A stretch of 64,000 nucleotides of DNA from Burkholderiales bacterium. Lineage in GTDB: Bacteria; Pseudomonadota; Gammaproteobacteria; Burkholderiales; Nitrosomonadaceae. A program made the translations under genes and the position numbers. Location of the stretch: contig JACKLR010000001.1 of assembly GCA_024235795.1 (NCBI GenBank), positions 434,001-498,000 on the forward strand, read 5' to 3'. Within the stretch, counting starts at the first letter, position 1. Each line of letters starts with the position of its first letter. The notes under the pieces were generated by a model. That model was not told the DNA's origin and made no database searches. It worked only from the letters and a program-made list of their open reading frames with translations. Below, piece by piece: positions 52,298 to 61,157 of the stretch.

Positions 52298-52942
52298 ATG
52301 ACTGACATAGCAATTGTTGATTACGGCATGGGCAACCTGCGTTCCGTACATAAAGCACTGGAACATGTTGCGCCAGGTATCTCTGTTGCCGTAACGAGCG
52401 ACCCATCTGTTGTTGATAAAGCGAGACGTGTTGTCGTGCCCGGACAAGGCGCAATGCCAAACTGCATGTATGAATTGAAAACGCGAGGATTGCAGGATGC
52501 CGTAGTACAGGCAACCCGCAGCAAACCTTTTCTGGGTATCTGCATCGGCTTGCAAATGTTATTTGAAGAAAGTGAAGAAGGCCACGTAAAAGGGTTAGGG
52601 ATACTCCCTGGCAAGGTTGTCCATTTCGACGCAAAAGCCATGACCACACCCGAAGGCCTGAAACTTAAAGTACCGCATATGGGCTGGAATCAGGTTTATC
52701 AGGCGATCGGTCATCCCTTGTGGGAAGGCATACCCAAAGATGCGCGTTTTTACTTTGTACATAGTTATTATGTTGACACACCCAACACGACTGTTATTGC
52801 TGCCCAAAGCAATTACCCCTTTCCATTTACCTGCGCGGTTGCAAAAGATAACATTTTCGCGGTACAGTTTCATCCTGAGAAAAGCCATATAGCTGGATTA
52901 ACGCTTTTACGCAATTTTGCAAAATGGACGCCTTGCATCTAA
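52298..52942 (+). CDS. hisH: Imidazole glycerol phosphate synthase subunit HisH
   Basis: Glutamine amidotransferase subunit that supplies ammonia to HisF. The 214-residue protein has the class I triad: nucleophile C in PFLGICIGLQMLFEESEE, and H and E in AVQFHPEKSHIAGL. It starts DIAIVDYGMGNLRSVHKAL. It follows hisB by 28 bases and precedes hisA. Confidence 0.96.
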   Translation: MTDIAIVDYGMGNLRSVHKALEHVAPGISVAVTSDPSVVDKARRVVVPGQGAMPNCMYELKTRGLQDAVVQATRSKPFLGICIGLQMLFEESEEGHVKGLGILPGKVVHFDAKAMTTPEGLKLKVPHMGWNQVYQAIGHPLWEGIPKDARFYFVHSYYVDTPNTTVIAAQSNYPFPFTCAVAKDNIFAVQFHPEKSHIAGLTLLRNFAKWTPCI

Positions 52943-53008
52943 AACCGATCAACACAATAGACTTGAACACTACAGTTTTATCATTCAATTATTAATCTAA
53001 ATTAGGCT

Positions 53009-53761
53009 ATGCTGATTATTCCTGCGATAGATCTTAAAGATGGACATTGTGTTCGCCTTAAACAAGGCGTCATGGAAGAAGCTACAGTTTTCTCTGAGAA
53101 CCCAGGTGAAATGGCGGCACACTGGCTGAATCAGGGTGCGCGACGGTTACATCTGGTCGATTTAGATGGCGCCTTTGCGGGAAAACCGAAAAATAAAAAA
53201 GCCATCCGCGAAATTGTTCAAGTTATTGACGGTCAAATCCCTATCCAATTGGGTGGCGGCATTCGTGACCTGGATACCATAGAAAGCTATCTCGACGAAG
53301 GGGTAACCTATATCATCATCGGCACAGCCGCTGTCAAAATACCCGGTTTTTTACATGACGCCTGCAATGCTTTCCCAGGCCATATTCTGGTCGGACTCGA
53401 TGCAAAGGAAGGAAAAGTGGCGGTTGACGGCTGGTCTAAAGTAACCGGACATGATGTCATAGATCTAGCAGTAAAATTTGAGGATTACGGCGTTGAAGCG
53501 ATCATTTACACCGATATTGGTCGCGATGGCATGTTAAATGGCGTCAATATCAAGGCTACAGTTGATTTAGCCAGAGAATTGACAATTCCGGTCATCGCAA
53601 GTGGCGGGATTACAAATCTGGACGACGTTAAAGTACTTTGTTCGATTGAATCTGATGGCGTCATGGGAGCAATAACTGGACGCGCGATATACGAAGGCAC
53701 ACTTAATTTTAAGGAAGCTCAGGATTTAGCCGACAAGTTACATCAGGAAATAAACATTTAG
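53009..53761 (+). CDS. hisA: Phosphoribosylformimino-5-aminoimidazole carboxamide ribotide isomerase HisA
   Basis: Isomerises ProFAR to PRFAR in histidine synthesis. The 250-residue TIM barrel starts LIIPAIDLKDGHCVRLKQG (catalytic Asp), contains RRLHLVDLDGAFAGKPKN, IPIQLGGGIRDLDTIE, ILVGLDAKEGKVAVDGW and EAIIYTDIGRDGMLNGVN with the second catalytic Asp. Its length is typical. Confidence 0.97.
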   Translation: MLIIPAIDLKDGHCVRLKQGVMEEATVFSENPGEMAAHWLNQGARRLHLVDLDGAFAGKPKNKKAIREIVQVIDGQIPIQLGGGIRDLDTIESYLDEGVTYIIIGTAAVKIPGFLHDACNAFPGHILVGLDAKEGKVAVDGWSKVTGHDVIDLAVKFEDYGVEAIIYTDIGRDGMLNGVNIKATVDLARELTIPVIASGGITNLDDVKVLCSIESDGVMGAITGRAIYEGTLNFKEAQDLADKLHQEINI

Positions 53762-53833
53762 TGACTATACTGTGGAATCATTTTTAACCGTATCCTTCTT
53801 TCTATTCATTATTTCACAATTGGCTTAAAACGC

Positions 53834-54607
53834 ATGGGCCTTGCCAAACGTATTATTCCCTGCCTTGATGTTACCAATGGACGTGTTGTAAAAGGTGTCA
53901 ACTTTATCGAATTGCGTGATGCCGGAAATCCAGTTGAAATCGCACGCCGATACGACGAACAGGGCGCGGATGAGTTGACATTTCTCGATATCACCGCCAG
54001 TTCAGATGATCGCGACCTGATTCTGCATATCATTGAAGAGGTTGCATCACAAGTATTTATTCCGTTAACTGTCGGTGGCGGCGTGCGTAAAGTTGAAGAT
54101 GTGCGCAGATTACTCAACGCAGGCGCCGACAAAGTCAGCATTAACACGTCGGCTGTTTTAAACCCGCAGCTGGTTGCCGATGCTTCTGGCCATTACGGCG
54201 CTCAGTGTATTGTTGTCGCAATTGATGCCAAACAAGTTGAAACTCAGGACAACACGCCACGCTGGGAAGTTTTCACACATGGCGGCCGAAAAGAAACCGG
54301 TATTGAAGTCATCACATGGGCGAAGAAAATGCAACACTTAGGCGCGGGCGAAATCCTGTTGACCAGCATGGACAGAGACGGCACCCGAAACGGCTTTGAC
54401 CTGGCATTGACAAAGGCGGTTTCTGACGCAGTAGACATTCCGGTTATTGCTAGTGGCGGTGTCGGCAATCTGGATCATCTGGTCGATGGTATTTTAAAAG
54501 GCCATGCCGATGCCGTACTTGCCGCCAGCATTTTCCATTATGGAGAATTCACCATCCAGCAAGCCAAACAACGCATGGCGGAACATGGCATTGAAGTACG
54601 TTTGTAA
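53834..54607 (+). CDS. hisF: Imidazole glycerol phosphate synthase subunit HisF
   Basis: Cyclase subunit that makes imidazoleglycerol phosphate and AICAR. The 257-residue TIM barrel begins LAKRIIPCLDVTNGRVVKGVNF (catalytic Asp) and contains ADELTFLDITAS, FIPLTVGGGVRKVEDVRRLLNAGADKVSINTSAV and GEILLTSMDRDGTRNGFDLAL (second Asp). It is a paralogue of hisA, follows it by about 72 bases and works with HisH. Confidence 0.97.
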   Translation: MGLAKRIIPCLDVTNGRVVKGVNFIELRDAGNPVEIARRYDEQGADELTFLDITASSDDRDLILHIIEEVASQVFIPLTVGGGVRKVEDVRRLLNAGADKVSINTSAVLNPQLVADASGHYGAQCIVVAIDAKQVETQDNTPRWEVFTHGGRKETGIEVITWAKKMQHLGAGEILLTSMDRDGTRNGFDLALTKAVSDAVDIPVIASGGVGNLDHLVDGILKGHADAVLAASIFHYGEFTIQQAKQRMAEHGIEVRL

Positions 54608-54653
54608 TGTTAGAATATGTTGTAATAAATACTATTTTGTTTTCTGAAAAATT

Positions 54654-55043
54654 ATGGCTTCTACTTGGCTAAGCGAAATTAACTGGTCGGATGACGGACT
54701 TATTCCGGTAATTGCACAAGAAGCTGAAAGCGGCAAAGTTTTAATGGTTGCCTGGATGAATCGTGAAGCACTGGAATTAACCGTCAAAAACGGTGAAGCC
54801 ATTTACTGGTCGCGTTCCCGCAAAAAACTCTGGCATAAAGGCGAAGAATCCGGTCACATACAAAAAGTAAAAGACATCCGTCTTGATTGTGACGGAGATG
54901 TTTTATTATTGCACGTTGAACAAACGGGTGGAATAGCCTGCCATACAGGCAGGCACAACTGTTTTTTCAGAAAACTTGAAAATGATAAATGGATTATCAC
55001 AACACCCATTCTTAAAAATCCGGACGCAATTTACAAAAAATGA
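54654..55043 (+). CDS. hisI: Phosphoribosyl-AMP cyclohydrolase HisI
   Basis: Opens the purine ring of phosphoribosyl-AMP, a zinc and magnesium enzyme. The 129-residue monofunctional protein has VLMVAWMNREALELT, EAIYWSRSRKKLWHKGEESGH, VKDIRLDCDGDVLLLHVEQ and the zinc motif ACHTGRHNCFF. Its stop overlaps the hisE start by four bases; together they perform the two reactions of the fused HisIE protein of E. coli. Confidence 0.97.
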   Translation: MASTWLSEINWSDDGLIPVIAQEAESGKVLMVAWMNREALELTVKNGEAIYWSRSRKKLWHKGEESGHIQKVKDIRLDCDGDVLLLHVEQTGGIACHTGRHNCFFRKLENDKWIITTPILKNPDAIYKK

Positions 55044-55366
55044 CGCAATTAACCATACTGCATCGACTATCAGAAACCATAGAAGCGCGCAAAAAAGCAG
55101 ATGCTGGTAATTCGTACGTCGCCAGCCTCTTACAAAGCGGACAAGACAAAATCCTTAAAAAAATAGCGGAGGAATCCGCAGAGACTCTGATGGCTTCAAA
55201 AGATGGCGATGCACAGCACATCGTTCGCGAAACCGCCGATCTTTGGTTTCATTGCCTGATTCTACTTGCCCATCATGGATTAACTTCTGAAGATGTTTTA
55301 AAAGAACTTGAAAAACGCGAGGGTTTATCGGGTGTCGTAGAAAAAGCTTCACGAAAAACGGGATAA
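55040..55366 (+). CDS. hisE: Phosphoribosyl-ATP diphosphatase HisE
   Basis: Hydrolyses phosphoribosyl-ATP to phosphoribosyl-AMP, the second step of histidine synthesis. The 108-residue all-alpha MazG-like protein has SYVASLLQSGQDKILKKIAEESAETLMASKDGD and VRETADLWFHCLILLAHHGLT, with the acidic metal ligands EExxE and D. It is coupled to hisI by a four-base overlap and followed by hinT six bases later. Confidence 0.96.
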   Translation: MTQLTILHRLSETIEARKKADAGNSYVASLLQSGQDKILKKIAEESAETLMASKDGDAQHIVRETADLWFHCLILLAHHGLTSEDVLKELEKREGLSGVVEKASRKTG

Positions 55367-55372
55367 AAAACC

Positions 55373-55723
55373 ATGGATAATTGTATTTTTTGCAAAATCC
55401 TACATGATGAAATTCCGGCACAAAAGATCTATGAAGACAGCGAAGTTATTGCTTTCAATGATATTAACCCAGCCGCGCCGGTACATTTTCTGATAATACC
55501 AAAAATACACGTCGCATCGCTCATGGAATGTGGGAAAACTCATCAGCAGATACTGGGAAAGATGCTATTATTGGCACCAACAATAGCAAAAGAACAAGGT
55601 TGCACAGATGGTTTTCGCACAATTATCAATACCGGTCGAGTTGGCGGGCAGGAAGTTTTTCATTTGCATATTCACATTATCGGCAGCAAAAACCGCCTGC
55701 CCGCAATGATCCATAAAGACTAG
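55373..55723 (+). CDS. hinT: Histidine triad nucleotide-binding protein (HinT-like)
   Basis: Purine nucleoside phosphoramidase of the HIT superfamily, 116 residues. It has CIFCKILHDEIPAQKIYEDSEVIAFNDINPAAPVHFLIIPK at the N-terminus and the triad HLHIHIIG near residues 97-104. Cellular role is poorly defined. It lies between hisE and tatA in the same run, a conserved betaproteobacterial arrangement. Confidence 0.95.
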   Translation: MDNCIFCKILHDEIPAQKIYEDSEVIAFNDINPAAPVHFLIIPKIHVASLMECGKTHQQILGKMLLLAPTIAKEQGCTDGFRTIINTGRVGGQEVFHLHIHIIGSKNRLPAMIHKD

Positions 55724-55750
55724 TATTGTTCCATTTCAGAGGAGACAAAA

Positions 55751-56146
55751 ATGGGGACATTCAGTATTTGGCATTGGATAGTCGTACTAATAATCGTTGT
55801 TCTGGTTTTTGGCACAAAAAAACTTCGCAATCTCGGCGGCGATCTCGGCAGTGCCATAAAAGGGTTTAAGGAAGGCATGAAAGATGCAAATACCGAAACT
55901 GAAAACACCTCGTCTCAAGCATCAAGCACAAATAGTTTAACCTTTGATGATGATTTAAAAAATACTACGCATTCCTTTAAAGAAACTACCCAGCCGCAAG
56001 AAACATCGACCGCACCCGGAACCACCAGCACTGAGAGTAAAGCTGGAACAACGCCAAACGCAAAAAAAGAAAGCGAGCAAAAATCCGAGAACAGTAATCA
56101 AACCACCGACAACGTGTCCAGGGAAAACACATCATCCAAGACATAA
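55751..56146 (+). CDS. tatA: Sec-independent translocase component TatA
   Basis: Pore-forming subunit of twin-arginine translocation. The N-terminus has a short membrane helix (FSIWHWIVVLIIVVLVFGTKKL) and an amphipathic helix (RNLGGDLGSAIKGFKEGMKDA), as in TatA/E. The remaining 80 residues are polar and rich in Thr, Ser, Asn and Lys, a longer tail than usual (131 residues against about 75-90). A GAGGAGAC site precedes the start. It is followed by tatB and tatC. Confidence 0.95.
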   Translation: MGTFSIWHWIVVLIIVVLVFGTKKLRNLGGDLGSAIKGFKEGMKDANTETENTSSQASSTNSLTFDDDLKNTTHSFKETTQPQETSTAPGTTSTESKAGTTPNAKKESEQKSENSNQTTDNVSRENTSSKT

Positions 56147-56217
56147 ATCAAACGGGTGCTTCGCTAGCTTGAAGTAAAATTGATGCGCTTGATATGTTTA
56201 TACCATTTATATAGCAC

Positions 56218-56583
56218 ATGTTTGATATCAGTTTCTTTGAAATCATGATCATATCAATGATTGCATTGATCGTTGTTGGTCCTGAACGGTTGCCGCAAGT
56301 AGCGCGAGCACTGGGTCATTTAATGGGCAGATGCCGTCAATTTATTTACAGTGTCAAAACTGATATCCATAATGAAATACGTATGGAAGAACTGAAAAAT
56401 ATGCATAACACCATGCAGGAAACGGTGCATTCGATTGAAGATTCTGTGCGCAAAGAAATTGATGAAATAAAATCGCTATCAGATAGCGAATCACAAGGAA
56501 AAACACCAGAAAGCGGTGTATTACCGAAATCGCCCGAACCCACGCAGCATTCACCTGACAACAACAATCAATCGTCACCATAG
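56218..56583 (+). CDS. tatB: Sec-independent translocase component TatB
   Basis: TatB joins TatC in recognising twin-arginine signal peptides. The 121-residue product starts MFDISFFEIMIISMIALIVVGPERLPQVARALGHLMGR, with the TatB-specific proline and glutamate (GPERLP), then an amphipathic helix and a low-complexity Ser/Pro/Gln tail. It lies between tatA and tatC, completing tatABC. Confidence 0.95.
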   Translation: MFDISFFEIMIISMIALIVVGPERLPQVARALGHLMGRCRQFIYSVKTDIHNEIRMEELKNMHNTMQETVHSIEDSVRKEIDEIKSLSDSESQGKTPESGVLPKSPEPTQHSPDNNNQSSP

Positions 56584-56654
56584 TGCGCACGAATACAAAC
56601 CAGCCCATTATGATTATGAAACCCAATTCATAGATATCCGCCTCTTCCATCGAA

Positions 56655-57434
56655 ATGAATGTTGAAGGTTCATTATTATCACATCTGGTAGAACTACGTA
56701 CCCGGCTGATACGTATGCTGGGCGGCCTGATGATCGGCTTTATACCGTGTGCTTTTTATGCAAGAGAACTCTACACAATACTCGCACAGCCGCTTTTAGA
56801 GAAACTGCCGCAAGGCGGTCAAATGATTGCCACGGACGTTGCCACGCCTTTTTTCGTACCGATGAAAGTCGCCATGATGCTCGCTTTTGTCATCACATTA
56901 CCACACACACTTTATCAAATATGGGCCTTTATCGCGCCCGGTCTTTATACACACGAGAAACGTCTTGCGTTACCCCTTGTTATCGCCAGCAGCCTGTTAT
57001 TCTTTTTAGGCATGCTGTTCGCCTATTTTGCCGCCTTGCCACTGGTATTTGAGTTTATTACTTATTTTGCGCCAGAGGGTGTCGCAGTCATGACCGATAT
57101 CAATAAATATCTCAGTTTTGTATTATCCATGTTCATGGCTTTCGGCATAACCTTTGAAGTACCTGTTGTCGTCATGGTACTCGTTAAAACAGGCGTTATC
57201 ACAATTGAAAAACTCAGGGAAATACGCCCCTACGTTATCGTCGGGTCGTTTGTTATTGCTGCCATCATTACGCCACCCGATGTTATCTCTCAATTCATGC
57301 TCGCTGTACCGCTCTGCTTGCTCTATGAAGTAGGTATCATCATCGCTAACATCACGTTAAAAAAGCACATTAAAAATAATGAAAATAAAACATCGAACCA
57401 GCCTGAAGATGAGGAAACTGATAAAAAAACGTGA
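56655..57434 (+). CDS. tatC: Twin-arginine translocase subunit TatC
   Basis: Polytopic core of the Tat receptor. The 259-residue protein has six predicted membrane helices and begins SLLSHLVELRTRLIRM, the conserved cytoplasmic start; other markers are PHTLYQIWAFIAPGLYTHEK and the AFGITFEVPVVV helix. The polar C-terminus (KHIKNNENKTSNQPEDEETDKK) is variable. Tat-exported redox enzymes fit the lithotrophic lifestyle. Confidence 0.97.
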   Translation: MNVEGSLLSHLVELRTRLIRMLGGLMIGFIPCAFYARELYTILAQPLLEKLPQGGQMIATDVATPFFVPMKVAMMLAFVITLPHTLYQIWAFIAPGLYTHEKRLALPLVIASSLLFFLGMLFAYFAALPLVFEFITYFAPEGVAVMTDINKYLSFVLSMFMAFGITFEVPVVVMVLVKTGVITIEKLREIRPYVIVGSFVIAAIITPPDVISQFMLAVPLCLLYEVGIIIANITLKKHIKNNENKTSNQPEDEETDKKT

Positions 57435-57577
57435 TTTCCCGTTAGTGCTTTCTTGCCTATCCTCATAACAAAACCCTCTGTTTCAGCAAGAAACTATAGA
57501 TTACTTTCAGACTCAAAGAATAACTACCGTTTACTCTCTAGTTCGTGTAAACATAGCAACGTTATCTGAGGAAACAC

Positions 57578-58234
57578 ATGATGCGATATGATTCTATTTA
57601 CTTAGTTCAAATTACCCTGATCATTGCTGCGATTTTCATTACCGCTCAAGTTATGGCGCAATCGGATCAGTCGGGTGAATCAATGCAGTCACAAGTCGCA
57701 ACTCAATCGCATATACCGAAACCCGGCTTTAAACCCGAGCAAAAATTTTCAACCAGAACCATGCAGCGCACCGGCACGACGATTGTCGGCGCCAGAAACA
57801 GCGTCAGTATCAAAAGTACCGATGCGGGTATTATTCATTACCCCCCGCCTGTTTCTGCGACACCTCAAGCATACTATGCACCCAGCCATCCCTACGTGCC
57901 TTCTGTATCGGGTTGCATCAATTGTGGGATCATTGATTTTATCAATGCAGTCGGCCAGGGGAATGCACTTAACACGATGGCCAGTGGCATCGTGGCCGGT
58001 ACCATTGCCAGAAAACTAGCCGGACATGGCGTTTATGCACAATCCAATCCGCCCAATCAGGGCCGTGGCGAACATCCTGAACATACCGAACAGCATCAGC
58101 ATTACCATGTCGGCATCACAATGCATGATGGTAGCCAGAAAATCCTAACTGTACCGGACGTTTCTCACTTGCACCGTGGCGACAAAATTCAGTTGATTGA
58201 AGGTATGATTATGCCGGAACCTAGAACACCGTAA
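57578..58234 (+). CDS. Exported glycine-zipper/SlyB-like envelope protein
   Basis: A 218-residue protein with a signal peptide (LVQITLIIAAIFITAQVMA, cleavage near AQS), a long polar, Pro/Ser/Gln-rich middle, a short glycine/alanine segment (NALNTMASGIVAGTIARKLAGHG, about 130-152) and a C-terminal domain YHVGITMHDGSQKILTVPDVSHLHRGDKIQLIEGMIM. The last part resembles the C-terminus of SlyB-like outer-membrane proteins with the glycine-zipper 2TM domain, but no lipobox is seen. A GAGGAAAC site precedes the start. Function unknown; neighbours are tatC and copA. Confidence 0.65.
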   Translation: MMRYDSIYLVQITLIIAAIFITAQVMAQSDQSGESMQSQVATQSHIPKPGFKPEQKFSTRTMQRTGTTIVGARNSVSIKSTDAGIIHYPPPVSATPQAYYAPSHPYVPSVSGCINCGIIDFINAVGQGNALNTMASGIVAGTIARKLAGHGVYAQSNPPNQGRGEHPEHTEQHQHYHVGITMHDGSQKILTVPDVSHLHRGDKIQLIEGMIMPEPRTP

Positions 58235-58344
58235 AAAAGCTTTCGGCTTGATTTTAAGCAAATACGTGCCATATTGATTAACATACCCATACAATTCAAT
58301 TGCTACTTTGTACGCTTACTTCATACTGGCAATGAGGAAATCCG

Positions 58345-60747
58345 ATGAATACCGCAACACTCAAACAAATAGAATTGCCCATTGAAGGCATGACCTGCGC
58401 TGCCTGCGCGACACGAATTGAGAAGAACCTGAACAGACTGCCCGGTGTTGAGGCCGCAGTCAATTTCGCCAACGAAAAGGCACATGTACATTATGATGAC
58501 AGTCAGATCAAAACCGACAGGCTCATCGAAACTATTGAAAAAACCGGTTTTCATATCGTCCCGCGATCGGTTCAACTACAGCTGCACAAAATGACCTGTG
58601 CGGCCTGCGGTGGACATATTGAAATGGCATTGAATAAACTACCCGGAGTTACCGCACAGGTCAATGTCGCCACAGAAACCGCCAAAGTCAGTTTCATACC
58701 AGGATTGACAACCACCGAACAACTGATTACCACTGTTGAGAATGCTGGTTATGGCGCAAATGAAATCAGTGAAACCGGTCACGCCGAAGAAAAGGCAAGA
58801 CGTCTTGCTGCTTACCAGGCCGAATTGAAACTGTTTTGGATATCCGCGATCCTCACCCTGCCACTGGTACTACAAATGGGTGCGATGTTTACTGGCCATG
58901 GCATGGACGCCATGGACATAATCCCCCGGTGGCTGCAATGGTTGCTGGCTACACCTGTCCAATTCTGGATCGGTAAACGGTTTTATATTGGTGCTTGGCA
59001 TGCACTACGCAGCGGCGGCGCCAATATGGATGTATTGGTCGCGCTGGGCACAAGCATGGCCTATTTTTTTAGCGCCGTTGTCACCGCATTATCACTGGAC
59101 CAGCATGTCTATTTTGAGGCTAGTGCAGCAATTATTACCCTTGTGTTGCTCGGCAAGCTCATGGAGGCACGTGCCAAAGGCAGAACATCAGAAGCCATTG
59201 AAGCACTGATAAAGCTGCAGCCGAAAACAGCACGAATTGAACGCGACGGGAATATTATTGAAGTAACCGCCGACAGTCTGCAAGCCGACGATATTTTCAT
59301 TGTTCGTCCCGGTGAAAACCTGCCTGTTGATGGCGTTGTCATTGAAGGCATATCCAGTGTAAACGAATCAATGCTGACCGGAGAAAGTTTGCCTGTCAGC
59401 AAACAGCCTGAATCAAAAGTCTTTGCTGCAACCATCAACCAACAGGGCCTGCTCAAATGCCGCGCAACCAGTGTTGGCAAGCATACTCAACTCGCAGCAA
59501 TTATTCATCTGGTAGAAGAAGCGCAAGGCTCCAAAGCACCGATTCAACGTATGGCAGACACAATTTCCGGCATATTTGTCCCTGTTGTTGTGCTCATCAG
59601 CATCTTTACGCTGGGCATTACCTGGTGGTTAACCGGCCAATTTGTAACTGCACTTATTCACGCAGTGGCAGTGCTGGTTATCGCCTGCCCCTGTGCATTG
59701 GGACTGGCCACGCCAACTGCAATCATGGTTGGAACCGGACGCGGCGCACAGGTCGGCGTTCTGGTCAAGAACGCAGCAGCACTGGAGCACGCTGAAAAAA
59801 TTCAAACCGTCATAGTCGACAAAACCGGCACGCTAACCGAAGGAAAGCCCGAAGTAACCGATATCATTCCTACAGATTCACTCAGTGAACAGGATTTCAT
59901 GCAAATTGCGGCATCACTGGAACAAGGTTCCGAGCATCCACTCGCGCGGGCTGTGTTGGGTTATGCCGAAAAAACGAATATTTCACTCAAACCGGTTACT
60001 GATTTTTCGGCCGTCACTGGCAGTGGCATCAAGGCCAGCATTAATTCAACGCAATATCTGCTTGGTTCACCGAAATTTCTGACGCAACACGACGCAACGC
60101 TTGACGCGAAAACGGTCGCTACCCTGCAAAGTGAAGGCAAGACAGTTATTGCCGTCGCAACACTAAACGATGTTACTCCGGTTATTTTAGGTTATCTGGC
60201 CATTGCAGACCGTTTACGGGACACTTCGATTAAAGCCGTGGAGCGCTTGCAAAACATGGGTATCGAAGTGGTTATGCTGACAGGAGACAACGCTGCAACT
60301 GCGGCCGCTATCGCTAAAAGCACGGGCATTACCGAATTTCGCGCTGAAGTTTTACCACAAGATAAGGCCGAAGAAATCAAAAAATTTAAAAACAGCGGTA
60401 AATTTACCGGCATGGTTGGGGATGGCATCAACGACGCACCAGCACTTGTCGCCGCTGATGTAAGTTTTGCAATTGGCGCAGGCTCGGATGTCGCCATTGA
60501 AGCAGCTGACATCACCTTGATACGAAACGACCTCATGAGCGTTGCCGATGCAATTTCCTTGTCGCGCGCAACACTCAGAAAAATCCGTCAAAACCTGTTC
60601 TTCGCTTTTGTATATAATTCACTGGGCATTCCATTGGCTGCAGTCGGCATGCTGAACCCTGTCATTGCCGGAGCCGCCATGGCAATGAGTTCTGTCTCAG
60701 TTGTCAGTAATTCGCTACTGCTTAAACGATGGCAGGCGAATCAATAA
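58345..60747 (+). CDS. copA: Copper-translocating P1B-type ATPase
   Basis: Exports Cu(I) from the cytoplasm. The 800-residue protein has two N-terminal heavy-metal-associated domains (GMTCAAC with C18/C21; KMTCAACGG with C85/C88), eight predicted membrane helices, the membrane metal motif CPC (C448-P-C450), phosphorylated D492 in DKTGTLTEGKPE, SEHPLARAV and MVGDGINDAPALVAAD. The CPC type and the adjacent copZ-like gene support copper specificity. No CueR-type dyad was recognised upstream. Confidence 0.95.
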   Translation: MNTATLKQIELPIEGMTCAACATRIEKNLNRLPGVEAAVNFANEKAHVHYDDSQIKTDRLIETIEKTGFHIVPRSVQLQLHKMTCAACGGHIEMALNKLPGVTAQVNVATETAKVSFIPGLTTTEQLITTVENAGYGANEISETGHAEEKARRLAAYQAELKLFWISAILTLPLVLQMGAMFTGHGMDAMDIIPRWLQWLLATPVQFWIGKRFYIGAWHALRSGGANMDVLVALGTSMAYFFSAVVTALSLDQHVYFEASAAIITLVLLGKLMEARAKGRTSEAIEALIKLQPKTARIERDGNIIEVTADSLQADDIFIVRPGENLPVDGVVIEGISSVNESMLTGESLPVSKQPESKVFAATINQQGLLKCRATSVGKHTQLAAIIHLVEEAQGSKAPIQRMADTISGIFVPVVVLISIFTLGITWWLTGQFVTALIHAVAVLVIACPCALGLATPTAIMVGTGRGAQVGVLVKNAAALEHAEKIQTVIVDKTGTLTEGKPEVTDIIPTDSLSEQDFMQIAASLEQGSEHPLARAVLGYAEKTNISLKPVTDFSAVTGSGIKASINSTQYLLGSPKFLTQHDATLDAKTVATLQSEGKTVIAVATLNDVTPVILGYLAIADRLRDTSIKAVERLQNMGIEVVMLTGDNAATAAAIAKSTGITEFRAEVLPQDKAEEIKKFKNSGKFTGMVGDGINDAPALVAADVSFAIGAGSDVAIEAADITLIRNDLMSVADAISLSRATLRKIRQNLFFAFVYNSLGIPLAAVGMLNPVIAGAAMAMSSVSVVSNSLLLKRWQANQ

Positions 60748-60759
60748 AGGAACTAATTC

Positions 60760-60969
60760 ATGCAAACAACCACGATTAACATACAAGGCATGACCTGCCA
60801 GGGATGCGTCAGCAGTATCAAAACAGTACTCGAGAAACTTCCCGGAATCTCGCAGGTTGAAGTGTCGCTTGACCAGTCTCTGGCAACCATTCACCATAAT
60901 CCGTCAGTTGTTGGCATTGAGCAGATAAAAGCAGCAATTAGTGATGCAGGTTTTGAAGTAATCGATTAA
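60760..60969 (+). CDS. copZ: Heavy-metal-associated domain copper chaperone (CopZ-like)
   Basis: A 69-residue ferredoxin-fold protein with the metal-binding loop GMTCQGCVSSIKTVLEKLPG (C14, C17) and SLDQSLATIHHNPSVVGIEQIKAAISDAGFEV. It is predicted to bind one Cu(I) and deliver it to the CopA N-terminal domains. It begins 12 bases after the copA stop and is almost certainly co-transcribed. Confidence 0.92.
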   Translation: MQTTTINIQGMTCQGCVSSIKTVLEKLPGISQVEVSLDQSLATIHHNPSVVGIEQIKAAISDAGFEVID

Positions 60970-61157
60970 GAATAGCCTACACGGGCATAACAATGTTTGA
61001 TGCATCACTTATTCGTGACTTCGATACCGTACTTTATGGGTTGCCACATCACAGTTGCCGTATTTCTGCATAATTCTAGTGATTCAGAAAATTTTGCTGC
61101 CTAGATGCATATTGGACATGACTTGACTATTTCTCTTCCGGATATTAATAACTGACT

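Noticed and set aside
58235..58344. CueR-type operator before copA
   Set aside because: No ACCTTCC/GGAAGGT dyad with the expected spacing was found.
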